Source: CAZAPG01 sp964486935
Lineage (GTDB): Bacteria; Chloroflexota; Anaerolineae; 4572-78; J111
Assembly (NCBI GenBank): GCA_964486935.1
Contig: CAZAPG010000001.1
Location: 372,001 to 436,000 of the forward strand
Direction of reading: 5' to 3'
Length of the DNA: 64,000 nt
The position numbers and the translations under genes were made by a program. This document shows, one piece after another, positions 49,644-58,955 of the stretch. The notes beneath the pieces are model-generated. The model saw only the letters and a program-made list of their open reading frames with translations. It made no database searches and had not been told where the DNA came from. Numbering within the stretch: position 1 is the stretch's first letter; every line of letters begins with the position of its first letter.

Positions 49644-52553
49644 TTATAGCGAGAGTACCCGTTGCCCGCCTTCGTAGATGGTTACAGGGCCATCCTGGGA
49701 AACGGCGATGGCCAGGCAGTCGGCTTCGGCGCTCATTTTGGCGGCGCTGCTGTGGCGCGCGCCCTTGCCGGGGCCAATGTCGGCCTGGGTGTCGGCATTG
49801 GGGCGCAGCAACACCATGCAACCCCTGAACTGGCCTTGCATATCAATAACCGTAGCCCCATCTTGCTTGGCAAAATTAATCAACTCATCATCCGATAGGG
49901 CGTTGAGGCTGGCGCTGACAATCCAGGCAAAGTGGCTGATTTCCGGGGAGTCGGATTGTTCTAAAACTTTATCGGCATTGCCAATGATAAAAATAGCGCC
50001 CAGGTTTTCCTCGGCCATTTGTAGAGCGCAACGCAAAATACGCCTGACCAGCGGCAGGTCGTAATCTTTTTTTTCAATGAGTTGAGCCATAGCGTCACCC
50101 ACCCGAAACATACTTTCGGGCGACCAGTCGCCGTTGGAATAGCGCCCGATTAATTCGCCGTTGGCAAACACCCGCACCTGCTTGCCGCCCGATGGCACAA
50201 AAAAGACTACGGCATCACATGCCGCCGAAATGGCTGCGTGCCGGCGAAATTGCGGCCCCAGCAAATAGGTAAGTGGCGGTTCGTCGAGCGAAACGTTAAG
50301 GCGATGAATGCCGCGCAAATAGCCGTGCTTGTCAACCACAAAGCCCAGGGTCAGCCCGTCGACAATTTTGGCCAGAGTCATTAAAATGCGGCGCGCCCGC
50401 CGGATATAATCGTGACGCAACAGTTGTATCTGGCTGGGGGGCAGGGTGCGGGCAATTTTGATGGGGTCGCCAACAATCAGGGCGGTGGAGAGGGGGCGCT
50501 CCTCGTTGACCATTTGGGCAATGCTGGCGGCGATATCGCACAGGTGGACCATCGAGGGCGCATCAATTTGTTTGCCGCGAGCCAGCTCAAACAGAAATTC
50601 AATGCCGGCGTCGGCCATCCAGGCATCCAGAATATTCTCTTTTTCGAGCAATTCGCGTAGCCGTTCCGGGCTGAGTTGCACCCGCTTAATCTCTTTAATT
50701 TTCACCCGCTGCGATTGGGGGTACATGGCCTCTATCTGGAGCGCATAGCGTTGCGCTAGTTGGGGGCGCCCCTGTGATAACAGCGTGGCCAGCTCGTTGG
50801 CGGCTTTGCTGTGAGCCTGCTCCAGCAGGCTGTAGACTTGAATTTGCTCCCAAAGGTCCAGGTTTTGGTTAACCGACTCGACGGCCTCGTCCAGTAATAT
50901 TTTTACTTTGGGGTGGGCGGTGGTCACAAGGGGCGTGTCGTGCGGGTCGTCTTGTTGCCAGTACCATTTAAGGGTGGTTGCGTCGGAGTCATTGGCCGGG
51001 AGGATGTCTTTTTCCTGAAAAAAATTGACCAGCTTTTCAAGGTTGGGCACAATCAAGGCCGATATGTAAGGCCGGCCCTCGCCAAAAACAGCCGCCTGCT
51101 CAATAAACGGGCTGGCCGTTAGCGATTGTTCAATTCTGCCGGGCAATACTTTTCGACCGGTAGACAGGACCATTAACATATCTTTGCGGCCGGTCAGGTA
51201 GAGATATCCCGCCTGGTCAAGATAGCCAATATCGCCGGTGTGCAGCCAGCCGTCGGCATCAATAATTTGCTGGCTTTCCTGGGGGCGCTGCCAGAAGCCT
51301 TGCATCAAAGTTGGCCCTTTGACCAGCACCTCGCCATCGGCGGCAATACGAATTTGAAAACCGGGCGCAGCCCGGCCACAGGAGTTGGGCTGGCGGGCGT
51401 TGGGCTGGCTTACGGCGGGAAAGCCGCCGGCTTCGGTGATGCTGTAGAGGTTTAAGGGTAACAGCCCGAGGACCTCTACAAAATCGGCCAATTCCTGCGG
51501 CAGCGGCGCGCCCACGGAATACAATCGACGCAGCCGCCCCCCTACGCTGCCTCTGATTTGGCTGAAAAAAGTCATGTCGGCCTGGTTAAATCGCTCTTGC
51601 AACTCTTTTGTAGCATCAGCGCCGGCGGCGCGCAACTCTTTGCCCTTGGCTACAGCCCACTGAAAAACTTCTCGGCTGGCCTGGGGCATTTGGGCTACGG
51701 ATTGCATGACTTCTTCGTAATAACGCTGAATGAAAAAGGGCATATTCAGAGTTAGGGTGGGGCTGGTTTGTTGTAAATTTTCCTGTACGGTTTCGGGGCT
51801 TTCTCCCAACACGTTGGTTACACCCGACACAAAATAGTAAAGGGCCGCGTTTAAACTAGCAGAAAAACTCCAGGGCAGCAGGGTAAAGGCCAGGTCATCT
51901 TCAGTTAGGGTGAACCAGGCGGCCATGCACTGCAAAGTTTGCAGGCGTTGAGCGTGGGTAAACGTAGCGCCTTTGGGTTGGCCTGTTTCGCTGCCAACAT
52001 AAAAAATGGTGGACAGAGCCTGGGGGTCAACCTGCTCGGCGTGATTGCGCAGCGATTGCTGCTCGCTGGAGGTAAGAGAGCGGCTTAAAAGGGTGGGCAA
52101 ACCGGTAACGTGAGGCGGTTTGTTAGCTGTTTCTTCAATGGTTAAGATGATCTTCAAATCGGGCAGGCTGTTACCGGCCTGCTCGATAACGCTACTTTTT
52201 TGGCTCAATCGCTGTACCAAGGCTACCGTTGCCCCGGAATCTTTCAATGCGTTAAAGAGAATATCGGGCGGCAGCGAGGTTCGCAGGGGAACTACCACAT
52301 TCCCGGCAAACAGACTGGCTATATGAACAGCCAGCCAATCTTTTGAATTATCGGCAATAAGCGCCACCCGCTGCCCGTTAGTAATGCCGCGCTGGTGAAA
52401 AAAGGCGGCCAATTGCAGGGTGTGGGTGTAAAATTGTCGATAAGAAATATTTTGGTAATGTGGCCCCTGTTTAACCTTTAAACAGAGAAATGCCGGGTAG
52501 GTGTCTATAGCCTTTAACAGGGCCTGATTTAAGCTGGATGGTTGCTCGCTCAT
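49644..52553 (-). CDS. Acyl-CoA-synthetase-like protein fused to tandem DAC (diadenylate-cyclase-like) modules
   Basis: This is a 969-residue protein. Residues 1-610 form an AMP-binding acyl-CoA synthetase of the long-chain type: FYVGSETGQPKGATF (P-loop, atypical VGSETG for TSGTTG) and DGWLHTGDIGYLDQAGYLYL; the last A10 lysine region is poorly conserved. Residues about 690-805 and 848-969 each resemble a DisA/CdaA DAC domain. Module B: GAIFIIG, DGA (898-900), and GARHSSAAKMSAEAD with RHS (933-935) in place of RHR, then AIAVSQDGPVTIYEGG. Module A: VDGLTLGFVVD, GPQFRRHAAIS, DAVVFFVPSGG. DAC domains make c-di-AMP from two ATP. Whether this one is catalytic or a binding form is open. Possible partner: the downstream GDPD. 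Confidence 0.82.
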   Translation of the reverse strand: MSEQPSSLNQALLKAIDTYPAFLCLKVKQGPHYQNISYRQFYTHTLQLAAFFHQRGITNGQRVALIADNSKDWLAVHIASLFAGNVVVPLRTSLPPDILFNALKDSGATVALVQRLSQKSSVIEQAGNSLPDLKIILTIEETANKPPHVTGLPTLLSRSLTSSEQQSLRNHAEQVDPQALSTIFYVGSETGQPKGATFTHAQRLQTLQCMAAWFTLTEDDLAFTLLPWSFSASLNAALYYFVSGVTNVLGESPETVQENLQQTSPTLTLNMPFFIQRYYEEVMQSVAQMPQASREVFQWAVAKGKELRAAGADATKELQERFNQADMTFFSQIRGSVGGRLRRLYSVGAPLPQELADFVEVLGLLPLNLYSITEAGGFPAVSQPNARQPNSCGRAAPGFQIRIAADGEVLVKGPTLMQGFWQRPQESQQIIDADGWLHTGDIGYLDQAGYLYLTGRKDMLMVLSTGRKVLPGRIEQSLTASPFIEQAAVFGEGRPYISALIVPNLEKLVNFFQEKDILPANDSDATTLKWYWQQDDPHDTPLVTTAHPKVKILLDEAVESVNQNLDLWEQIQVYSLLEQAHSKAANELATLLSQGRPQLAQRYALQIEAMYPQSQRVKIKEIKRVQLSPERLRELLEKENILDAWMADAGIEFLFELARGKQIDAPSMVHLCDIAASIAQMVNEERPLSTALIVGDPIKIARTLPPSQIQLLRHDYIRRARRILMTLAKIVDGLTLGFVVDKHGYLRGIHRLNVSLDEPPLTYLLGPQFRRHAAISAACDAVVFFVPSGGKQVRVFANGELIGRYSNGDWSPESMFRVGDAMAQLIEKKDYDLPLVRRILRCALQMAEENLGAIFIIGNADKVLEQSDSPEISHFAWIVSASLNALSDDELINFAKQDGATVIDMQGQFRGCMVLLRPNADTQADIGPGKGARHSSAAKMSAEADCLAIAVSQDGPVTIYEGGQRVLSL

Positions 52554-52730
52554 AGGATGCTGGTTGAGTCTCCCTAAAAAGAAATATACATCAGGTTGAC
52601 GCCTAACACCAATCAGGCTCAGGGGTGATGAGTGTTACCATTTTAGTGATGCCCTGGACTATAAGAATTAACCTGGCTGTGCTATACTTTGGTAAGGTTA
52701 TTGATTATTTCACCCAACAAGGAGAACCTA

Positions 52731-53588
52731 ATGATTACAAAACAACCTTTTGGCAGAACCGGCCACGTCAGTACGCGAACGCTTTTTGGCGCAGCCGCCC
52801 TGTGGGATGTTACCCAAAGTCAGGCTGACCGCGTTTTGGATTTACTGCTGGAATACGGCGTCAACCACATCGATACCGCCGCCAGTTACGGCGATGCCGA
52901 GCTACGAATTGGCCCCTGGATGAAGCATCACCGGCAGGACTTTTTTTTGGCAACCAAAACCGAAAAGCGCACCTACCAGGAAGCCTGGGACGAGTTGCGG
53001 CGGTCGTTTGACCGGCTGCGGGTAGACTCGGTGGATTTGTGGCAAATGCACGTGCTGGTAGACCCGCAAGAGTGGGAAGTGGCTATGGGGCCGGGCGGCG
53101 CGCTGGAAGCCTTTATTAAAGCCAGGGAAGAAGGGCTGGTGCGCTTTTTGGGCGTTACCGGCCACGGTACCAATGTGGCCGCCATGCACCTCCGCAGCCT
53201 GGAGCGGTTCGATTTCGACTCTGTGCTGCTGCCATATAGCTACATTATGATGCAAAATCCCCAATACGCCGCCGATTTTGAGTCGCTGTTGACGGTGTGC
53301 CAACAGAGAAATGTGGCCGTGCAAACCATCAAAGCCGTGGCGCGAGGCCCGTGGGGCGACAAGCCTAAAAGCCGCACCACCTGGTACGAGCCACTCGAAG
53401 CGCAGGCCGATATTGATAAGGCCGTTCATTGGGTGCTGAGTCGCCCCGGCCTATTCTTAAATACTGTAGGTGATATTGACCTGCTTCCCAAAGTGTTAGA
53501 TGCCGCCAGCCGCTATAAGGCTACCCCCACCAAGGCCGATATGGAGGCGGCAACAAAAGCGGCAGAAATTACGCCTTTATTTGTTTAA
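52731..53588 (+). CDS. Aldo/keto reductase
   Basis: The start ATG 52731 (MITKQPFGRTGHVSTR) follows AAGGAG. The 285-residue barrel shows HIDTAASYGDAE (D and Y of the tetrad), FLATKT (K) and DLWQMHVLVD (H), so the catalytic set is complete. The C-terminal cofactor loop is replaced by a short tail after VLSRPGLFLNTVGDIDLLPK, as in one bacterial AKR branch. The substrate is unknown. It is convergent with the beta-propeller gene, stops 1 base apart. Confidence 0.9.
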   Translation: MITKQPFGRTGHVSTRTLFGAAALWDVTQSQADRVLDLLLEYGVNHIDTAASYGDAELRIGPWMKHHRQDFFLATKTEKRTYQEAWDELRRSFDRLRVDSVDLWQMHVLVDPQEWEVAMGPGGALEAFIKAREEGLVRFLGVTGHGTNVAAMHLRSLERFDFDSVLLPYSYIMMQNPQYAADFESLLTVCQQRNVAVQTIKAVARGPWGDKPKSRTTWYEPLEAQADIDKAVHWVLSRPGLFLNTVGDIDLLPKVLDAASRYKATPTKADMEAATKAAEITPLFV

Positions 53589-53589
53589 G

Positions 53590-54816
53590 CTATTGGTGAC
53601 TCCAAAAGGCCATAATGCCTTTGGCCAGGGGTTGCAGCGGGCCGCCGTCGGCGGGGATAATTACCACGCGAGGAGTCTCGCCATCCACAATTGGCAACAC
53701 CAGGGCGTCGCTGGCCGGCGACCAGAGGCAGTGGCTGCGGGCGTACTGGTCAAAAAAAGGTAGAAACTGGTTGACCAGCAGCGGCGAAGGGTCAAACGTA
53801 ATCAACCGCTGCTGGTTGCCGGTGTTAATATCCACAACCCACAAATCCAAACTCAGCTCTTCCGGTTCAAAAGGCGTATCATCTAATAACCTGGGGGCCT
53901 GGCGCCCGTTGGTGTAGCGCGTTCTGTTTTGGGCGGTGGCTACCTGGGTAATGGTCTCGGGGTTGAAATCATCCTCGGTGCCGGACAAAATCAGGTAAGC
54001 GATTTTTGTGCCGTCCGGCGACCAGAAAAAGGCCAGAACCGTAGCTTCAACCAGCAGCGATACATCCTGCGTGGCCGCATCAAACAGATACAACGGGCCA
54101 TAAAATCGCTGAACTGCCACCGGAGGGTGAACATAAGCCAACTGGTCGCGGGCCGGACTCCAACCCAGGGCAATGGCGCCTTCGTAGGGGATGGCGACGC
54201 GTTCATTGGGGGTATGGCTTTCAATGACAAGCTGGTTTAGACCAGGGTCGTCGCTTTCGGCGTAGGCCCAGCGCTGCCCGCTGGGGGCAATGCCCGGCGC
54301 TTGAAACAGGCCGGGTGTGGCAACATTGGCTGCATCATCTGGCCGGTTGGGGTTGATAAAGGCCAGGCGGGCGTCAGGCCCAACAACATTGGTGTGAATT
54401 AAAATCCGGCTGCCATCGGGCAACCAATCCCAAAAAAAGGGGTGACCTGTGGCCAACAGTCTGCTTTTGCCCCCTTGCGCCGGAGCCAGATGCAACCCAA
54501 AACCGTGCCGTGAGTGATTGGCAATAAAGCTTACCCGGCGGCTATCGGGCGACCAGTAGAGGTAAATGGGAGTATTGGTAACGCTGTAGAAGAGTTCTGC
54601 CGGCTTTTCAGCAGGCTCCTGGTCGACCAGCACAAACACGCCGCTGCCCATCCGGTCGCTGCCAATGGCGGCAATATAGTTGCCATCGGGCGACCAGGCC
54701 GGAAACTGGAAAAGCTGGTTGTTTTGAGTCAACACGCGCCGGTTGTTGCCCTGGGGTGAGGTTGTCACCAGCCGCCCTTCCAAATCAATCAAAGCGATGC
54801 GGTTGAGTGGGCGCAT
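53590..54816 (-). CDS. TolB-like WD40/PD40 beta-propeller protein
   Basis: The 408-residue protein is built of repeated blades: PAWSPDGNYIAAIGSD, LYWSPDSRRVSFIAN, DWLPDGSRILIHTN, LGWSPARDQLAYVHP, FFWSPDGTKIAYL, CLWSPASDALVLPI. No signal peptide or enzyme motif is seen. PD40 propellers bind proteins or peptides. It starts about 60 bases past a terminator that closes the protease genes upstream, so it has its own promoter (none was confidently found). Confidence 0.82.
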   Translation of the reverse strand: MRPLNRIALIDLEGRLVTTSPQGNNRRVLTQNNQLFQFPAWSPDGNYIAAIGSDRMGSGVFVLVDQEPAEKPAELFYSVTNTPIYLYWSPDSRRVSFIANHSRHGFGLHLAPAQGGKSRLLATGHPFFWDWLPDGSRILIHTNVVGPDARLAFINPNRPDDAANVATPGLFQAPGIAPSGQRWAYAESDDPGLNQLVIESHTPNERVAIPYEGAIALGWSPARDQLAYVHPPVAVQRFYGPLYLFDAATQDVSLLVEATVLAFFWSPDGTKIAYLILSGTEDDFNPETITQVATAQNRTRYTNGRQAPRLLDDTPFEPEELSLDLWVVDINTGNQQRLITFDPSPLLVNQFLPFFDQYARSHCLWSPASDALVLPIVDGETPRVVIIPADGGPLQPLAKGIMAFWSHQ

Positions 54817-54878
54817 CTTTTAAATATCCTCTAGCGTGATAACCTAATTATGCCATAGATTAACCTTTTGCTAAAAAC

Positions 54879-54915
54879 AAAAAGGCCCAACACACTTATT
54901 TGTGTCGGGCCTTTT
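54879..54915. terminator. Rho-independent terminator after the protease pair
   Basis: AAAAGGCCCAACACA, loop, TGTGTCGGGCCTTTT: a long stem with one mismatch, directly after the 198-residue protease gene (minus strand). Confidence 0.8.
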
Positions 54916-54931
54916 GGGTGGGGCGTTTAAA

Positions 54932-55528
54932 TCAGGCCGGCGAGCCTAACGTATCCTTTAAGAACTGCGCTACGATGTGCATGGGCACGGCCAGCCCCAC
55001 AGCCGGGCCGGTAATCATTGTGTTGATGCCCACCAGCCGGCCCTGCGCGTCGATCATTGGGCCGCCGGAATGGCCAGGCCGTAGTTGCAAACCGGCCTGC
55101 ACAAACTCACGGGCCAGCCGAGGCATCTCCGGCGGCAGCCCCACGCCAATTACCGGCCCGGCGCTTACGGCCCCCGGCACTCCCCAGGGATGCCCCAGCG
55201 CCAGCACCAACTGCCCCGGCTGAAGCTGTTTGGAATTGCCCAACTCAATGATTGGCAGGTTGTTGGCATCCACGGCCAGCGCGGCCAAATCATTGGCTTC
55301 ATCGTAGGCCAGCAACCGGGCCGGTAGTTTGCGCTCATCGGGCAACAGCACGTTGAGCGCGTCGCGCCGCACCACGTGGGCGTTGGTTAAAATTAGCCCG
55401 TCGGCGTGCCAGATTGTGCCGGCTCCGGCCCCGCCGCGCCCGTTGCTAATTTGCACCAGGCTGCGCCGCGCTCTGGCAACAACGGTAGATAGTTCATTGT
55501 TGAGTTGCTCTAATATGCCTGTCATCAT
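54932..55528 (-). CDS. HtrA-like trypsin-fold protease without PDZ or signal peptide
   Basis: The 198-residue protein has the S1C triad: LTNAHVV (His), NDLAALAVD (Asp) and GHSGGPMIDAQG (Ser). It begins MMTGILEQLNNELSTVV with no signal peptide or membrane helix. HtrA proteins usually work outside the cytoplasm with PDZ domains; this one is short and seems cytosolic. It lies 29 bases after the 300-residue PDZ homologue, with which it shares the N-terminal layout, so it is probably a tandem duplicate. Confidence 0.87.
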   Translation of the reverse strand: MMTGILEQLNNELSTVVARARRSLVQISNGRGGAGAGTIWHADGLILTNAHVVRRDALNVLLPDERKLPARLLAYDEANDLAALAVDANNLPIIELGNSKQLQPGQLVLALGHPWGVPGAVSAGPVIGVGLPPEMPRLAREFVQAGLQLRPGHSGGPMIDAQGRLVGINTMITGPAVGLAVPMHIVAQFLKDTLGSPA

Positions 55529-55557
55529 TAATTTCCAATCAAGAGAATTACAGCCGC

Positions 55558-56460
55558 TTAATCGCGCTCGCCAATGGTCACTTTGACATCCTGCAATTGG
55601 CCGCCGCGCACAATTTTGAGGATTACTTCTTTACCTACCCGGTCGGCGCTGAGTTGGGCCAACAAATCGTCGTGATGGCGAACCGGGGTGTCGGCCAGGC
55701 CAACAATGGTATCGCCCAGCAGCAGGCCGCCTTTGTCGGCGGGGCTGTCTGGCTCAACCGCTACCAGCAGCAACCCGGTTTCCTGCCCGGCCTGCTCTTT
55801 TAGGCCGGCAGGCAGCCGCACCGGTTGGGTGCTGACCCCCAAATAACCGCGCTTGATGCGCCCGTGGGCCAGCAGCGATTCGACCACCTGGCTTAAACTG
55901 GGGGCCGGCACGGCCAGGCTAATACCCCGCAGCAGGGCCGATGTGTTTAAGCCAATCACCTGCCCGGCAGCGCCCACCAGCGGCCCGCCGGAAAAACCGG
56001 GATACATTACCACGTCGGTTTGCAGGTAGTAGTCAAGTTGACTGCCGCCCGGCGTGCGCCAGTTCTGGCTGAGGGCGCTGACAATGCCCAGCGTGGCCTG
56101 CACGTTTTGGCCGGGCCGGCCCAGGGCCAAAACAAGATGCCCAACCTGCACATTCTGCGCCTCAAACGAGGCCCAGGTGGGGGGAGTCAGCTTTTTGGCG
56201 TCGCTGCGCAGTACGGCCACATCGGTGGTGGGGTCTCGACCTACCAGCGTGGCCGAGGCAGTTTGCCCGTCGGACAGCCCGATTTTGATGTTTTCCTCGC
56301 GCTCAACCACGTGATGGGCGGTGATGATGACCCCATCGGCGGACCAGACAATGCCGCTGGCCGGCAGGCGGCGGCGCGCCTCTACCCGAACAATGCTGGG
56401 GCTTACGGTTTCCACGGTGGCGGCTAACTCGGTTGATAAATTTTGCAATACGGTACTCAC
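55558..56460 (-). CDS. HtrA-like protease with PDZ domain, no export signal
   Basis: This 300-residue protein has a trypsin-fold domain (about 10-190) with ITAHHVV, TDVAVLRSD and PGFSGGPLVG giving the His-Asp-Ser triad, then a PDZ domain (about 205-295; GYLGVSTQPV, LLVAVEPDSPADKGGLLLGD). It starts MSTVLQNLSTELAATVETV, with no signal peptide or anchor, unlike DegP/HtrA. It may act on cytosolic misfolded proteins. It forms an operon with the shorter homologue downstream. A GAGGAGG site precedes the ATG. Confidence 0.9.
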   Translation of the reverse strand: MSTVLQNLSTELAATVETVSPSIVRVEARRRLPASGIVWSADGVIITAHHVVEREENIKIGLSDGQTASATLVGRDPTTDVAVLRSDAKKLTPPTWASFEAQNVQVGHLVLALGRPGQNVQATLGIVSALSQNWRTPGGSQLDYYLQTDVVMYPGFSGGPLVGAAGQVIGLNTSALLRGISLAVPAPSLSQVVESLLAHGRIKRGYLGVSTQPVRLPAGLKEQAGQETGLLLVAVEPDSPADKGGLLLGDTIVGLADTPVRHHDDLLAQLSADRVGKEVILKIVRGGQLQDVKVTIGERD

Positions 56461-56485
56461 AATTTTCCTCCTCTAAAAATGAATG

Positions 56486-56579
56486 TTTCACAGAGTTACA
56501 CAGGGCAGTCACAGAGAAACGCGGAGAAAAAATATAAAAGTCTCGGCGTATCTCCGTGCTTCTTGGCGCGTTCTGTGTT
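56486..56579. repeat. Imperfect inverted repeat (CACAGAG...CTCCGTG type)
   Basis: TTTCACAGAGTTACACAGGG, then CACAGAGAAACGCGGAG, with the rough inverse CTCCGTGCTTCTTGGCGCG and TTCTGTG to the right. From experience, this is a common intergenic repeat type in several environmental phyla. The gap 56461-56790 contains nothing else recognised. Confidence 0.5.
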
Positions 56580-56790
56580 CCAAATATTCATTCTCGTTGC
56601 TGTGTACATGGTACGTGTTCAACAGTGTAACAGAATTTATAGCCCGCAACATCAGCGATTTGGTGGGGCTACTACCTGGAAAAATGGGTAGGCGCTTCAG
56701 CTTTAGCTGTACTTTTGGCTAAGCCAGTGCGCCGGATTGTCGGTTGCGCCAAATTTGGGTACACTGTGCCGAAAACAGGGGGTTTGGGTT

Positions 56791-57240
56791 ATGATGATCT
56801 TCACGGTAGCCAGCCTCGGCGAGGCTGAAACGATGCTGGATTATTTCAACGGTTTTCACGATGGCTTCATTAAGCAATTTTCAATAATTTCCCACGACCA
56901 CTTTGCAGCCCGCGGCGAGCAAGTCAGCAGCCAAAGATTGGCGCTGGAAATCACCTTTGCCCACTACAATTACCAGCAGGATACCCGGCCGGCCCATCAG
57001 CATATCCGGGCCAGCTTTGCGGATGTGATGAACCTGACCCTCAATTTTAGCGGCCTCAGCTACGAGTGGTCGATAAATTATTTGCAATTTTTTGAAACGC
57101 AGCGCCCGCTCGAAGGGGGTCAAACCGAAGCCTGTTTGGGGGTTAGCCTGGTTCAGTCTCGGTTGAGCGCAGCGCGGCAATGGGAATTGCACGAGGATGT
57201 CCGCTTTACCTGTGGCCGGGCCGAGTTTGCGGAGCTTTAA
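56791..57240 (+). CDS. Hypothetical protein with FHDG motif
   Basis: This is a 149-residue soluble protein if ATG 56791 is used (next ATG 56794). It begins MMIFTVASLGEAETMLDYFN and has GFHDGFIKQFS, then HYNYQQDTRP and SFADVMNLTLNFSG. The FHDG plus beta-rich pattern recalls immunity-like or DUF proteins, but no family was recognised. No ribosome site is obvious. It precedes the CoA ligase by 44 bases. Confidence 0.55.
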   Translation: MMIFTVASLGEAETMLDYFNGFHDGFIKQFSIISHDHFAARGEQVSSQRLALEITFAHYNYQQDTRPAHQHIRASFADVMNLTLNFSGLSYEWSINYLQFFETQRPLEGGQTEACLGVSLVQSRLSAARQWELHEDVRFTCGRAEFAEL

Positions 57241-57284
57241 TATTGACCGGAAATTGCGAATACCTTGATTAAAAGGGGGAGTTC

Positions 57285-58919
57285 ATGTTACCCAAGGCAA
57301 ATGATTATTTTGAATTGATTGACAAATTTTGGTGGGACGTGCCCGACCGGTACAACATTGGGGTAGATGTTTGCGATAAGTGGGCCGACTCCGAACCGGA
57401 GCGGCTGGCATTGATCCACAAAGCCCGCAGCGGCGAGGTTTTAGAGTACACCTTTGGCGATATCAAGCGGCTCTCTAACCAGACGGCCAACCTGCTTGTG
57501 GCTCACGGGGTGCAGGCAGGCGACCGGGTGGGGGTGTTGCTGCCCCAGGCCCCGGAGACCGGCTATGCGCACGCGGCTATTTACAAAATGGGCGCGATTG
57601 CCGTGCCGCTGTTCACCCTGTTTGGCCGGGATGCGCTGGCCTATCGGCTGGGTAATTGCGCGGCCATGGCGGTGATTACCGATGCCGCCGGCGCCCAAAA
57701 GCTGGAGCAGATTCGCGAAGAGCTGCCCGACCTGAAACTGGTTTTCAATATTGATGGCCCCCAGCCCCACTGCCTTGACTTTCACGCCGGGCGGGAGAGT
57801 CAACCTGAAACTTTTCAACCGGCCGGCACGCGGGCCAACGACCCGGCTTTGATTATTTACACCTCGGGCACGACCGGCCAGCCCAAGGGGGCTTTGCACG
57901 CCCAGCGCGTGCTGCTGGGCCATTTGCCCGGCGTCGAGATGTCGCACAACTTTTTCCCTCAACCCGGCGACCGCATCTGGACTCCGGCTGACTGGGCCTG
58001 GATTGGCGGCCTGTACGATGTGCTGCTGCCGGCCTGGCACCACGGCGTGGCGGTGGTATCGCACCGTTTTGAGAAATTTCAGCCCGAAGCGGCCTTTCAA
58101 CTGATTACCGATTTTGGGGTACGCAACGCCTTTTTGCCGCCAACCGCCCTCAAGCTGATGCGCTCGGTTGCTGAGCCGGAAAAGCGGTGGAATTACCAGA
58201 TGCGGACAATTGCCAGCGGCGGGGAAACGCTGGGGACGGAATTGCTGGAGTGGGGACAAAAAACCTTTGGCCTGACGATTAATGAATTTTACGGGCAGAC
58301 CGAATGTAATATGATTGTTTCCTCATGCAGCGCCGTGATGGAATCCAGGCCCGGCATTATGGGCCGTCCGGTGCCGGGCCATACCCTGGCCATTATCAAC
58401 GATGCGGGCCGGCCGCTGGCCGGTGGCCAGTTGGGCCACATTGCCGTAAAACGGCCCAACCCGGTAATGTTTTTGGAATATTGGCGCAACCCGGACGCAA
58501 CCAGAGACAAATTTATTGGCGACTGGTTGATAACCGGCGATATGGGGGTTATGGATGATGACGGCTATATTCGCTTTGTGGGCCGCAACGATGATGTCAT
58601 CAACAGCGCCGGCTACCGGATTGGGCCGGGCGAAATTGAGGATTGCCTGCTGGGGCATCCGGCAGTTGAGATGGCGGCGGTGATTGGCGTATCGGATGAA
58701 ACCCGCAATGAGGTTATCAAAGCCTACATTGTTTTGGCCGGGCAGATAACGCCCGATGAAAAACTGATCCGGGAAATTCAGGAGTATGTTAAAACCCGGC
58801 TGGCCGCTCACGAATACCCCCGCCAGATTGAGTTTGTCGACTCGCTGCCGCTGACCACCACCGGCAAAGTAATGCGCCGCAAACTGCGTGAGCAATCTGC
58901 GGCGCACAAAAGCCGGTAA
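57285..58919 (+). CDS. AMP-dependent acyl-CoA synthetase (MACS/acetate-like)
   Basis: The 544-residue enzyme shows IIYTSGTTGQPKGALH (P-loop), FYGQTECNMIV, WLITGDMGVMDDDGYIRFVGR, GYRIGPGEIE and TTTGKVMRRKLRE with the catalytic lysine. It activates a carboxylic acid to acyl-CoA. The FWWDVPDRYNIGVDVCDKWA start is like medium-chain and acetyl-CoA-type synthetases. A GGGGGA site lies nine bases before the ATG. Confidence 0.93.
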   Translation: MLPKANDYFELIDKFWWDVPDRYNIGVDVCDKWADSEPERLALIHKARSGEVLEYTFGDIKRLSNQTANLLVAHGVQAGDRVGVLLPQAPETGYAHAAIYKMGAIAVPLFTLFGRDALAYRLGNCAAMAVITDAAGAQKLEQIREELPDLKLVFNIDGPQPHCLDFHAGRESQPETFQPAGTRANDPALIIYTSGTTGQPKGALHAQRVLLGHLPGVEMSHNFFPQPGDRIWTPADWAWIGGLYDVLLPAWHHGVAVVSHRFEKFQPEAAFQLITDFGVRNAFLPPTALKLMRSVAEPEKRWNYQMRTIASGGETLGTELLEWGQKTFGLTINEFYGQTECNMIVSSCSAVMESRPGIMGRPVPGHTLAIINDAGRPLAGGQLGHIAVKRPNPVMFLEYWRNPDATRDKFIGDWLITGDMGVMDDDGYIRFVGRNDDVINSAGYRIGPGEIEDCLLGHPAVEMAAVIGVSDETRNEVIKAYIVLAGQITPDEKLIREIQEYVKTRLAAHEYPRQIEFVDSLPLTTTGKVMRRKLREQSAAHKSR

Positions 58920-58955
58920 TGGTGTTGTTTAGCCCAACGATATCGCTCTCAGCAA

